A DNA stretch of 64,000 nucleotides from Begonia masoniana. Lineage: Eukaryota; Streptophyta; Magnoliopsida; Cucurbitales; Begoniaceae. Below are positions 15,001-25,600 of the stretch, in pieces; within the stretch, counting starts at the first letter, position 1; each line of letters begins with the position of its first letter. The translations under genes and the position numbers were made by a program. The notes beneath the pieces are model-generated. The model saw only the letters and a program-made list of their open reading frames with translations. It did no database searches and was not told the origin of the DNA. The DNA lies in assembly GCA_022432975.1 (NCBI GenBank), contig CM039511.1, positions 48,184,902 through 48,248,901 of the forward strand, in the 5' to 3' direction.

Positions 15001-16538
15001 CAACACTGCATTACAGCGAAATAAACCTTAGTAATGCGCTTGATAAGCATTAAGAAAAAAAAAAAAACTTCACTTCAATCGATATTTGTTCCAAAGTATT
15101 TGAACCGTCTCAGCAATTAGGTTGATGTTACATTACGTGTGGGTTAGAACCCATGTCATCCAGTTCAACGTCAAGGTTTTAACTTGAAGTGATGAGGACG
15201 TGCGTGTATTGAGGCTCAACAACATTTCATGGACGCGAACTAAACTTATTAACGGCGCTTGTGTAGCATAAGAAAGCGTTCACTTCAATCGTTTGTTCCA
15301 AAACATTGATCGTATCAACAATGAGGTTAAGTGTTACATGACTTGTGGTGACATAAGTTATCCATTTCACATTCCATGTTAACTTTAAGTGATGAGAACG
15401 CCGTGTATTGAGAACCCAACAACCTTCGTGACGCATAACTAAGACACTTAGTATGCGCTTGATGAAGCATAGAAACTTCACTTCAATCGATTTGTTCCAA
15501 AAGAGTTGATGCGTCAACAATGATTTGAGTGGTACATTACTTGTGTTTAGACTAAGTGATCCTCCTTTACCGTCAAGTTTTAACTTGAAGTGATAATAAG
15601 GTGTTATTGAGGACCCAACAACCTTCATGGCGCGTAATAAGACTTATTAATGCGCTTAGATGAGCATCAGAAACTTCACTTCAATCGAGTTTGTTCGAAA
15701 AGAGTTGGATCGTACAAGAAAATGAGGATGAGTGTTACATGATTTGTGGTTAGAACCTAGTTAGCCAGTTCACATTCCCAGATTTTAACTTGAGTGAGAG
15801 AACGACGTGATTGACAGGAACCACAACTTCATGGACGCGTACTAAGACTTATTTACTGCCTTGTGAAGCATAAGAAACTTCACTTCAATCGAAGTTTTTG
15901 CTAAAAAATTTGAATGTACAGCAAATGAGGGGTAGTGTTACATGACTTGTGGTTATAAACTACGTTTATCCCTTTTTGGTTTTCCAAAACCAAAAATTTC
16001 AAGGTTTTAACTTGAAGTGATAAACCCGACGTGTATTGACCCCAACCCCTTCACGGGAACCGCGCACTAAGACCTTAGGAATGCCGCTTGATGATGCATT
16101 AAACTTAACTTCAATCGATTATTCCAAAAGAGTTGATCGTATCAAGCAAATGTGGTTTAGTGTGTTACATGATTTGGTTAGAACCGCAGTTTCGATTTCA
16201 ACTTCAATGTTTTACCTGAGTGATGAAAACGACTGTATTGAGACCCAACATCTTTCACGGACTGCGAACTAAGACTTAGTAATGCGCTTGATGAGCATTA
16301 GAAACTTACTTCAATCGATTATTCCAAAAGATTTGATCGTACCAGCAATTGGTGTATGTTAGATGACTTGTTAGAACCGAATATAATCCATTTCACAATC
16401 AAGGTTTTAACTTTGACGTGATGAAGGCGACGTGTCTTGGAACTCACAACCTTCAATGGCCGAGAAACTAGACTTTTAATTCGCTTGATGAAGCATAAGA
16501 AACTTCACTTCAATCGATTTGTTCCAAAAGAGTTGATC

Positions 16539-16540
<2 letters not shown>
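12051..16540 (+). repeat. Indel-rich continuation of the 208-bp satellite
   Basis: The same forward satellite continues, but nearly every monomer carries several 1-3 base deletions or insertions, a sharp change from the preceding 12 kb. Homopolymers are expanded (an A run at 15054-15067 inside the AGAAACTTC segment) and a perfect 11-bp foldback, TTTTTGGTTTT-CC-AAAACCAAAAA, replaces satellite at 15973-15996. Variants such as the cold-spot CCCATGTCATCC (about 15151) show it belongs to the GATCG-type higher-order block seen at 5.7-6.7 and 11.1-12.0 kb. Unpolished consensus near an assembly gap is the simplest reading; genuine decay of an array edge is the alternative. Confidence 0.88.

Positions 16541-16582
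<42 letters not shown>
16541..16582 (+). repeat. 42-nt poly(A) tract
   Basis: An uninterrupted run of 42 A residues follows a monomer broken off after GTTGATCGT. Non-satellite DNA begins directly afterwards. It could be an assembly or polishing artefact in the indel-rich zone, or a poly(A) tail of something inserted from the left. Confidence 0.9.
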
Positions 16583-16585
<3 letters not shown>

Positions 16586-17364
16586 ACAGCTAAGAAGAAG
16601 ATGAGTGAGGCCTTGCAAAGGATGAAATTTAGAGATCCAAGGGAGGAGGAGAAGGAGCCGCGACAACTGATCTAAAACGATTGAATGTGCGAGGATTGAA
16701 GATATTCAAAAATAAAGTGAAGCAAGGGGGCAAAGATGCATGAAGATCCATGGCCTGCACATGCACGTTGCAAGAATTAAAAGTCACATGAGAAGCACAT
16801 GCAATCAACAAATCACGGGTATAAGAGATTTTATCCGACAGAATTACTCAAATCAATTCAAACATATATGCAACGTTGAGTGATATCTTATCATGAAAAG
16901 GATCATTATTCAGATTTTTATTAGTTATTGTATTTATTTTCGTTTTTTTTTTTTACTATTTATTTTACTTTTCATGTGTAGCCTTTTTATGGCAAAACCA
17001 CTTGATTTCGGAGAACAGTTTGAATATAAAAAATTGATGTGTTTTTTTAGAGAGGATTTACTCGTTAGTTCTTTGCGGAGAAACGACGATCTTCTTCAAG
17101 TCACGCTTGAAGATCTCGCTTGATAGTTTGGTTCTTACAACGAGTCTTGGTCGGGTCAAGCCCCTGTTTGATAGCTTTGGTTCAGCAACAGGTGTGCGGG
17201 TCAAGCTCCTGTTTTTGATCACTAGGCGTTCCATCGAATTCTTCGTGGGGGGCTGAGTTCCTTACTTTGTGCTGAAGCAAAAGGCGTTCCTTTCATTTTT
17301 CAGCGGTGTTGTTCGGCTCCGGGTCTGTTAGATTCGAGGTTCGCAAATGCAAAGTCAGTAACAT
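16583..17364. other. Unidentified non-satellite insert, possibly LTR remnant
   Basis: About 780 bp with no similarity by eye to the satellite or to the internal regions of the other elements. The left half has A/G-rich stretches and T-rich runs; the right half (about 17080-17345) alternates direct-like phrases such as GGGTCAAGC(C/T)CCTGTTT, present twice (17154 and 17203), and resembles in style the R/U5 part of the element C LTR (gggtcaagg, ggcgt phrases). No coding frame is convincing; the 76-residue frame at 16893-17123 has no recognisable domain. It may be the 3' part of a degenerate LTR. No terminal repeats or target duplication were found. Confidence 0.45.
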
Positions 17365-17470
17365 CAAAACTCATTTGCTTTGAACGTTAACTCTTTGGAA
17401 CAAACGGGATGGAAGTGAAGTTTATAATGCTTCATCAAGCGCATTAATAAGTATTAGTTTCCGTCCATGA
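17365..17470 (-). repeat. Partial reverse-orientation satellite monomer
   Basis: Roughly half a monomer in reverse orientation, recognisable by CTTCATCAAGCGCATTAATA and the phrase GTCCATGA, running into the gap. It shows that satellite orientation changes somewhere between 16.5 and 17.4 kb. Confidence 0.85.
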
Positions 17471-17570
17471 NNNNNNNNNNNNNNNNNNNNNNNNNNNNNN
17501 NNNNNNNNNNNNNNNNNNNNNNNNNNNNNNNNNNNNNNNNNNNNNNNNNNNNNNNNNNNNNNNNNNNNNN
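17471..17570. other. Assembly gap (100 N)
   Basis: Exactly 100 N, a conventional placeholder for a gap of unknown length. Distances across it are not meaningful. Confidence 0.99.
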
Positions 17571-18010
17571 AAATTTTTTTTAAAGGATCGATAGATTCAA
17601 ACAACGATTACAAAGAAACAAAAAAAAGATAGAGAGTACCCAATTTGTAGAACCAACGCTCTGATACCAAAATGATGCGAACCCTTTGGGTGCAAACCCT
17701 TAGAACCCTCAAAAGATGGAAAAGAACCCCAGAAACTAAGAAATAGAGTAGGTGATCGAAGAGAAACCCGTAGGAAACTATGTCCTAAAGACCCCAACGC
17801 CTAAATGAAACAACAAGTTGATCAATTCTTGCTGAGTTTGGTTTGGTTCATTCAAGAACAAAGAGGAGAATACTCTCACAATGCATTCAGAAAAAAATAA
17901 TAGTAGCTCCTTTTACAAAGATAAACTTGCCCATTTTATAGTAGGCATAAAAGAAACCCTAAAATAACCCAAAAATAGCCAAATTCGTTTGGCCCATTAA
18001 CACATGTCTT
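17571..18010 (-). mobile_element. Inverted piece of D-type LTR with primer site and leader
   Basis: On the minus strand this matches the 3' part of the element D LTR (equivalent to about 33631-33963), then the primer binding site, then the first about 80 bases of the leader. The LTR end (TGATGCGAACCC as read on +) starts at 17673 and is separated from the primer site by AAA, the same three-base spacing as in D. The 5' part of the LTR is missing: similarity stops near GTCTTT at about 18010, where forward-strand pol of element C begins without any satellite between. The gap hides the rest of the leader. A 67-residue minus-strand frame here is not a gene. Confidence 0.85.
17658..17669 (-). promoter_or_regulatory. 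Primer binding site (tRNA-iMet type), inverted D-type copy
   Basis: The minus strand reads TGGTATCAGAGC, complementary to the 3' end of plant initiator methionine tRNA, the usual minus-strand primer for many plant LTR retrotransposons. It adjoins the LTR end at 17673. Confidence 0.88.
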
Positions 18011-18013
18011 TCA

Positions 18014-19631
18014 ATCACATTAGTACCCTTATCCCCGAGAGAGGTCTTTGCAGATCAAATTAGGTTGCAGAAATCGAATGAACAAGAAAGAAAAGAGTGG
18101 AAACAAGGAAAACCTGAGAGAAAACCAGAGAGTTCATCCATTTCTAAACAGAATCTCTTTGCAACCAAGAGTGATCTGAAACAAGCCATTACCGACAAAC
18201 AGCCAATGATCCTTCTTCACGTACAAAGAAGATGTTTTAAATACTAACAAGCTAGATTTGTCCCTTCCAAATCTGGTTGTTTCTCTTTTGCAGGACTTTG
18301 AGGACGTATTTCCCGATGAGCTTCCAAAAGGTTTGCCACCCAATCGCGGGATTGAGCACAAGATTGACCTTGTTCCCGGAGCATCTATTCCGAATCGGCC
18401 AGCTTATCGCACCAACCCAGAGGAGACAAAGGAGTTACAGCGTCAAGTGGACGACTTGATGGAAAGGGGGTACGTGAGGGAGAGCATGAGTCCGTGCGCT
18501 GTTCCCGTTCTTTTGGTTCCTAAGAAGGATGGAACATGGCGAATGTGCACCGATTGTCGCGCCATCAACAATATCACGGTAAAGTATCGTTTTCCTATTC
18601 CTCGTTTAGATGATATGCTTGATGAGTTGCATGGTTCCTGTGTCTTTTCAAAGATTGATCTTAAGAGTGGATACCATCAGATTAGAATGAATGAAGGAGA
18701 TGAGTGGAAAACGGCGTTTAAAACAAAACATGGATTGTACGAGTGGATGGTCATGCCATTTGGGCTAACTAATGCACCTAGTACTTTCATGCGCTTGATG
18801 AATCATGTTTTGCGTCCGTTTATTGGAAAATTTGTGGTTGTATACTTTGATGATATTTTAATATATAGTTCGAATCTGCATGACCATGTTTCCCATTTGA
18901 GAGCAGTTTTGAATGTTCTTAGGAAAGAGAAATTGTATGCTAACCAGGGCAAGTGCACCTTTTGCACCGACCAACTTGTTTTTCTTGGTTTTATTATTAG
19001 CGCGCAGGGAATCCAGGTTGACAATGAAAAGGTTTCCGCAATTCAAGAATGGCCAACTCCGACGACTGTTGGACATGTGTGAAGTTTTCATGGACTTGCT
19101 AGCTTCTACAGGCGATTCGTGAAGGACTTTAGCACCGTGGCCGCACCGCTCACCGATGTGATGAAGAAGAATGTTCCATTCAAGTGGGGCGAGGCACAAG
19201 AGGAGGCATTTAAGATTCTGAAATATAAACTTTCGCTTGCCCCTTTACTTGCTTTACCTAACTTTGATAAAATGTTTGAGGTTGAGTGTGATGCTTCAGG
19301 TGTAGGGATTGGAGTTGTTTTAATGCAGGAACGAAGACCAATTGCATACTTCAGTGAGAAGTTGAGCGGCGCAACACTCAACTACCCGACGTACGACAAA
19401 GAGCTCTATGCCATAGTTCGTGCCCTCGAGACGTGGCAACACTACCTTATGCCAAAGAAGTTCGTGATCTGCACCGATCATGAAACCTTGAAGCATTTCA
19501 AGAGCCAACACAAGCTGAACAAACGCCATGGTCACTGGTCTGAATTCTTGGAGCCATTCCCATACGTCATCCAGTACAAGAAAGGTAAGGAGAATGTGGT
19601 TGCTGATGCACTTTCTCGCAGGTATCTTTAG
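18014..19631 (+). pseudogene. Element C pol, first part: protease tail, reverse transcriptase, RNase H
   Basis: Reverse transcriptase copies retroelement RNA into DNA and RNase H removes the RNA strand. Visible in order: end of protease and charged linker (18014-18216); reverse transcriptase from about 18258 with the Leu-Pro-Pro-x-Arg-Gly-Ile-Glu-His entry motif and the YFDD active site at 18843-18854; RNase H from about 19260 with ECDAS, YDKEL, TDHE and ADALSRR. Breaks: a one-base insertion near 18217 shifts frame between linker and RT; TGA at 19080-19082 replaces the Arg codon of the x-SFHGL motif, consistent with CGA to TGA; the frame ends at 19631, where a deletion has removed the spacer (about 45-50 residues by comparison with element A) before integrase. 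Non-functional as read. Confidence 0.9.
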
Positions 19632-19632
19632 G

Positions 19633-20958
19633 CATGACGAGTACCTATTTAGGGAAGGTAAATTGTGTGTTCCCAACTGTTCTTTGCGTGATTTATTGAT
19701 TAGGGAATCCCATGGGGGAGGGTTGATGGGGCATTTTAGGGTAGCAAAAACTCTAGGAATTCTACAAGAACATTTCTATTGGCCCCACATTAAACGAGAT
19801 GTTGAGAGGATAGTTGGTAGGTGTCTTACGTGTAAGCAAGCTAAATCGAGAGTACAACCGAACGGGCTTTACACACCACTGCCTATTCCTAGTTCACCTT
19901 GGATTGACATTTCGATGGACTTTGTGCTAGGGTTACCTAGGACTAAGCGTGGTAAGGATTCGATTTTTGTGGTTGTAGATCGTTTTTCTAAGATGGCTCA
20001 TTTTATTCCTTGTCATAAAACTGATGATGCCTCTAATGTTGCTGAATTGTTCTTTCGAGAGATAGTACGGTTACATGGGATGCCGAGGACAATAGTTTCG
20101 GATCGTGATGCTAAGTTTTTAAGTTACTTTTGGAAAACTTTGCGGGGGAAATTAGGAACAAAACTTTTGTTTTCAACTACTTGTCATCCCCAAACTGATG
20201 GTCAAACTGAGGTAGTGAATAGGACTTTATCGACATTGTTGAGGGCAGTCATTAGCAAAAACATTAAGTCATGGGAGGAATATTTGCCACATGTTGAGTT
20301 TGCCTACAATCGTTCAATTCATTCTGCCACTAAATTTTCACCATTTGAGATTGTTTATGGTTTTAATCCACTAACCCCATTGGATTTATCACCTTTACCT
20401 ATTTCTGAACAAGTGAATTTAGATGGCGAGAAGAAGGCAGAAGTCGTGAAATAACTCCACGGGCGAGCTCGACAAAACATTGAGCGGAGAACAGATCAAT
20501 ACATCAAGAATGCCAACAAGGGTCGCCGTCAACTCATTTTTGAACCAGGAGATTGGGTTTGGTTGCATATGCGCAAAGAGAGATTCCCCGCACAACGACG
20601 TTCTAAATTGCTTCCTCGTGGTGATGGACCATTCCAAGTGCTTGAGCGAATTACCAACAACGCCTACAAGCTTGATTTACCTGGTGAGTATAATGTAAGT
20701 GCAACGTTTAATGTTTCTGACTTGAGTCCTTTTGATGCAGATTTTGATTTAAGGACAAATCATTTTCAAGAGGGAGGGAATGATGAGGACCTCAAGACGG
20801 ATACATTACAAGTGGATGGACCAATAACGAGAGCAAAGGCAAAGCAGATCAAGGAGCAAATGAGCAATTTGGTCCGTCAAATCTTACCTCAAGAAGGAAA
20901 TTGCGTTCAGAAGCAAGAACCAGAGATTGTTCTCTTAATCCAAGCTGTTTTGGGATGA
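19633..20958 (+). pseudogene. Element C integrase with LTR-encoded tail
   Basis: Integrase would insert the cDNA copy into the host chromosome. The frame enters at 19633 just after the deletion, with the HHCC zinc-binding region ([11 protein letters not shown], then CLTCKQAK), the DDE core ([29 protein letters not shown]) and the C-terminal domain ([19 protein letters not shown]). TAA at 20452-20454 interrupts one frame that is otherwise open to 20958; a C-to-T change in a Gln codon would explain it. The last 178 bases lie inside the 3' LTR and encode a tail containing GPITRAKAK. No chromodomain with its usual aromatic cage is recognisable. A long open frame downstream of a stop suggests the stop is young. 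Confidence 0.9.
20768..20780 (+). promoter_or_regulatory. Polypurine tract of element C
   Basis: AAGAGGGAGGGAA directly precedes the LTR start TGATGAGG. This position and purine composition are those of the plus-strand primer in LTR retrotransposons. It is also translated as part of the integrase frame. Confidence 0.82.
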
Positions 20959-21448
20959 TTTTTATGTCATTTTCGTTTTATTTATTTAGTTAATTCGATT
21001 GTCGTTTTTAGGGTTTAAAAAGTACTTGTCGTATGTCAAGTCATAAGTTGTCATTATTTTAGCAATTGTCATTATTTTAATTAAGAGTTACAAGGACAAG
21101 ATAGTAATTTTGTTCTTGAAACCCTAGCATGAAGGGGTGTTTCACGCCTATAAATTCATTCCTAGTTGAATAAAAAAAGGGTATTCAAGTTTTATCTAAT
21201 TGTGAGAGAATTTCTCTTAGTTTCTTGAAGAAACTACGAACTTATCAAGGTTCTCCTTGTGGCGTTCAAAATCTGACTTATCAAACGAACAGGCATATTC
21301 GTTTGTGGCGTCCTCCTTATTCCAAGGTTCGGATCTGTATAGATTTCGGGTCAAGGATTTCCTCTTCGAACTTGTAGATTCTGGGTTAGCGACGACGCCA
21401 ATATTTTGATCGTGGGTCACCGTCACATTGTTGGCGTGGTTCGCATCA
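20781..21448 (+). mobile_element. 3' LTR of element C
   Basis: 668 bp beginning TGATGAGG and ending GCATCA, the TG...CA termini expected of an LTR. The first 178 bases are coding (integrase tail). TATAAAT at 21149-21155 is a plausible core promoter, with the transcript start expected some 25-30 bases downstream. A 69-residue minus-strand frame within it is a shadow. No second copy of this LTR is present in the window. Confidence 0.88.
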
Positions 21449-21957
21449 TCATTTCAATCGATTTGTTCCAAAAAAGTTGAACGTATGAAGCAAATGAGGT
21501 TGAGTGTTACATGACTTGTGGTTAGAACCTAAGTTATCCATTTCACATTCAAGGTTTAAACTTGAAGTGATGAGAACGACGTGTATTTAAGACCCAACAA
21601 CCTTCATGGACGCGAAACTAAGACTTAGTAATGCGCTTGATAAAACATTAGAAACTTCACTTCAATCGATTTGTTCCAAAAGAGTTGAACGTATCAAGCA
21701 AATGAGGTTGAGTGTTACATGACTTGTGGTTAGAACCTAAGTTATCCATTTCACATTCAAGGTTTAAACTTGAAGTGATGAGAACGACGTGTATTTAAGA
21801 CCCAACAACCTTCATGGACGCGAAACTAAGACTTAGTAATGCGCTTGATGAAGCATTAGAAACTTCACTTCAATCGATTTGTTCCAAAAGAGTTGAACGT
21901 ATCAAGCAAATGAGGTTGAGTGTTACATGACTTGTGGTTAGAACCTAAGTTATCCAT
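21449..21957 (+). repeat. 208-bp satellite, forward
   Basis: About 2.4 monomers of the GAACGTATC type, starting mid-monomer at TTTCAATCGATTTG after the element C LTR and ending at TTATCCATTTCA, where an inverted LTR fragment is joined. Confidence 0.95.
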
Positions 21958-22635
21958 TTCAGGATCGCCCAATAGTAGTTTCAAAGTTTAGGACTACTGA
22001 CCCCGTGGTTATATGACAACCAGAAACCAATAGTATCAAAAAAGGAATATTGACCCCGTTCTATGGAAGAGCAAGAAACCAATATTATAAGGATTGGAAA
22101 TCAAGTGGTTGCACTTGAAATTTCCGCAAGTTCTACAGAAGAACAGTTTGGAGGAAATTCTCACAAGATAAATCTCATTCTAGTGTGTCTTACAATGAAG
22201 AACTCCCAAGTATTTATAGGCTTACAAGAATAGTCTAGAATAGGCATTAAATAGCCTTGAAAACATGAGAAAGAACATTGCTACTAATATTGTCTAGGTT
22301 CAGCCTTCTTTGGAAACCATCAAAACACCCTTTGGCCTTCTCTATGCCAATATTAAATGCTTAGTGGATGTGACTCTGAAATTCCACTTTCTAGAGCCTT
22401 CTTTGCTGAATTTGTGATCATTTGGGCCTAGTCAAACTCCATTTGTATTTGTAACACATTAACAACTTTAAAGCCCATTTCTTCCAGTGGTCTTGGTTCT
22501 TGAAATAAGTTATTTTAGACTTCTACTTGAAGCTTCTTTGCCCGAGCTCTAGTGATAGGTCCATTTAGTATTTTCAATTCCATTAAGTATTCTTCTTGGC
22601 CCAATTCTTCTTCAATGCCATCCTTGCCCACATCA
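21958..22635 (-). mobile_element. Truncated A-type LTR without internal region, inverted
   Basis: The minus strand reads as the element A LTR from its first base (TGATGTGGGCAAGG, ending at 22635) to about 65-70 bases short of its 3' end, where it breaks at GGATCGCCC. TTCA is shared by LTR and satellite at that break. It carries more substitutions relative to the A LTRs than those do to each other, so it is an older copy. The flanking satellite does not rejoin in register: the piece from CATTCAAGG to CGACGTGT is missing, so LTR end and satellite were deleted together. No target duplication remains. The part of the LTR that codes for the integrase tail (TRARAKK) is still recognisable. Confidence 0.9.
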
Positions 22636-25600
22636 ATTGACGACCCAACAACCTTCATGGACGCGAAACTAAGACTTAGTAATGCACTTGATGAAGCATT
22701 AGAAACTACACTTCAATCTATTTGTTCCAAAAGAGTTGAACGTATCAAGCAAATGAGGTTGAGCGTTACATGACTTGTGGTTAGAACCTAAATTATCCAT
22801 TTCACTTTCAAGCTTTTAACTTGAAGTGATTAGAACGACGTAATTGAGGACCCAACAACCTTCATGGACACGAAACTAATACTTAGTAATGCGCTTGATG
22901 AAGCATTAGAAACTTCACTTCAATCGATTTGTTCCAAAAGAGTTGAACGTATCAAGCAAATGAGGTTGAGTGTTACATGACTTGTGGTTAGAACCTAAGT
23001 TATCCATTTCACTTTAAAGGTTTTAACTTGAAGTGATGAGAACGACGTGTATTTAGGACCTAACAACTTCATGGATGCGAAACTAAGACTTAGTAATTCG
23101 CATGATGAAGCATTAGAAACTTCACTTCAATCGATTTATTTCCAAAAGAGTTAAACGTATCAAGCAAATGAGGTTGAGTGTTACATTACTTGTGGTTAGA
23201 ACCTAAGTTATCCATTTCACTTTCAAGGTTTTAACTTGAAGTGATGAGAACGACGTGTATTGAGAACCCAACAACCTTCATGGACTCGAAACTAAGACTT
23301 AGTAATGCGCTTGATAAAGCATTAGAAACTTCACTTCAATCGATTTGTTCCAAAAGAGTTGAACGTATCAAGCAAATGAGGTTTACATGACTTGTGGTTA
23401 GAACCTAAGTTATCCATTTCACATTCAAGGTTTTAACTAGAAGTGATGAGAACGACGTGTATTGAGGACCCAACAACCTTCATGGACACGAAACTAAGAC
23501 TTAGTAATGCGCTTGATGAAGCATTAGAAACTTCACTTCAATCGATTTGTTCCTAAAAGAGTTGAACGTATAAAGCAAACGAGGTTGAGTGTTACATGAC
23601 TTGTGGTTAGAACCTAAGTTATACAATTCACATTCAAGGTTTTAACTTGAAGTGATGAGAACGACGTTTATTGAGGACGCAACAACCTTCATGGACACGA
23701 AACTAAGACTTAGTAATGCGCTTGATGAAGCATTAGAAACTTCACTTTAATCGATTTTTTCTAAAAGAGTTGAACGTATCAAGCAAATGAGATTAAGTGT
23801 TACATGACTTGGGGTTAGAACCTAAGTTATCCATTTCACTATCAAGGTTTTAACTTGAAGTGATGAGAACGACGTGTATTGAGGACCCAACAACCTTCAT
23901 GGACACAAAACTAAGACTTAGTAATGCGCTTGATGAAGCATTAGAAACTTCACTTCAATCGATTTGTTCCAAAAGAGTTGAACGCATCAAGTAAATGAGG
24001 TTGAGTGTAACATGACTTGGGTTAGAACCTAAGTTATCCATTTCACTTTCAAGGTTTTAACTTGAAGTGATGAGAACGACGTGTATTGAGGACCCAACAA
24101 CTTTATGGACGCGAAACTAAGACTTAGTAATGCGCTTGATGAAACATTAGAAACTTCACTTCAATCGATTTGTTCCAAATGAGTTCAACGTATCAAGCAA
24201 ATGTGGTTGAGTGTTACATTACTTGTGGTTAGAACCTAAGTTATCCATTTAACTTTCAAGGTTTTAACTTGAAGTGATGAGAACGACGTCGTATTGAGGA
24301 CCCAACAACCTTCATGGACTCGAAACTCAGACTTAGTAATGCGCTTGATGAAGCATTAGAAACTTCACTTCAATCGATTTGTTCCAAAAGAGTTGAACAT
24401 ATCAAGCAAATGAGGTTTACATGACTTGTGGTTAGAACCTAAGTTATCCATTTCACATCAAGGTTTTAACTTGAAGTGATGAGAACGACGTGTATTGAGG
24501 ACCCAACAACCTTCATGGACACGAAACTAAGACTTAGTAATGCGCTTGATGAAGCATTAGAAACTTCACTTCAATCGATTTGTTCTAAAAGAGTTGAACA
24601 TATGAAGCAAATGAGGTTGAGTGTTACATGACTTGTGGTTAGAACCTAAGTTATCCTTTTCACATTCACGGTTTTAACTTGAAGTGATGAGAACGACGTG
24701 TATTTAAGACCCAACAACCTTCATGGACGCGAAACTAAGACTTAGTAATGCGCTTGATGAAGCATCAGAAATTTCACTTCAATCGATTTGTTCCAAAAGA
24801 GTTGAACGTATCAAGCAAATGAGGTTTACATGACCTGTGGTTAGAACCTAAGTTATCCAATTCACATTCAAGGTCTTAACTTGAAGTGATGAGAACGACG
24901 TGTATTTAAGACCCAACAACCTTCATGGACGCGAAACTAAGACTTAGTAATGCGCTTGATGAAGCATTAGAAACTTCATTTCAATCGATTTGTTCCAAAA
25001 GAGTTGAACGTATCAAGCAAATGAGGTTGAGTGTTACATGACTTGTGGTTAGAACATAAGTTATCCATTTCACATTCAAGGTTTTAACTTGAATTGATGA
25101 GAACGACGTGTATTGAGGACACAACAACCTTCATGGACGTGAAACTAAGACTTAGTAATGAGCTTGATGAAGCATTAGAAACTTCACTTCAATCTATTTG
25201 TTCCAAAAGAGTTGTACGTATCAAGCAAATGATGTTTACATGACTTGTGGTTAGAACCTAAGTTATCCATTTCACATTCAAGATTTTAACTTAAAGTGAT
25301 GAGAACGACGTGTATATAAGACCCAACAACCTTCATGGACGCGAAACTAAGATTTTGTAATGCGCTTGATAAAACATTAGAAACTTCACTTCATTCGATT
25401 TTTTCCAAAATAGTTCAACGTATCAAGCAAATGAGGTTGAGTCTTACATTACTTGTGGTTAGAACCTAAGTTATCCATTTCACATTCAAGGTTTTAACTT
25501 GAAGTGATGAGAACGACGTGTATTGAGGACCCAACAATCTTCATGGACGCGAAACTAAGACTTCATAATGCGCTTGATGAAGCATTAGAAACTTCACTTC

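Larger units (their letters stand above)
18011..21448 (+). mobile_element. Element C: 5'-truncated Ty3/gypsy retrotransposon
   Basis: Contains the tail of protease, a linker, reverse transcriptase, RNase H, integrase and a 3' LTR, but no 5' LTR, primer site or gag. The left end lies inside the protease frame (a Ser-Ile-Thr-Leu phrase matching the one ending protease in element A) and abuts an inverted D-type LTR piece. The right end is the LTR terminus GCATCA at 21448, followed by satellite (TTTCAATCGATTTG). The domain order protease, RT, RNase H, integrase is that of Ty3/gypsy elements. The protein resembles element A closely but is a separate family, as the LTR sequence differs. No target duplication can be tested because the 5' end is gone. 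Confidence 0.92.

Noticed and set aside
15973..15996. Perfect 11-bp foldback as a functional hairpin
   Set aside because: It replaces satellite sequence within the error-like zone and is absent from every other monomer, so a sequencing or consensus artefact is likelier.
1..16540. Short open frames inside the satellite encoding a recurrent peptide (containing KLRLSNALDEALETS)
   Set aside because: They exist only because single monomers lack stops in one frame. The 208-bp period breaks the frame at each repeat and there is no start context, domain or selection signal.
16893..17123. Possible small membrane protein (76 codons, hydrophobic N-terminus)
   Set aside because: The hydrophobicity comes from a T-rich tract. 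There is no second piece of evidence, and the region looks like a degenerate LTR.
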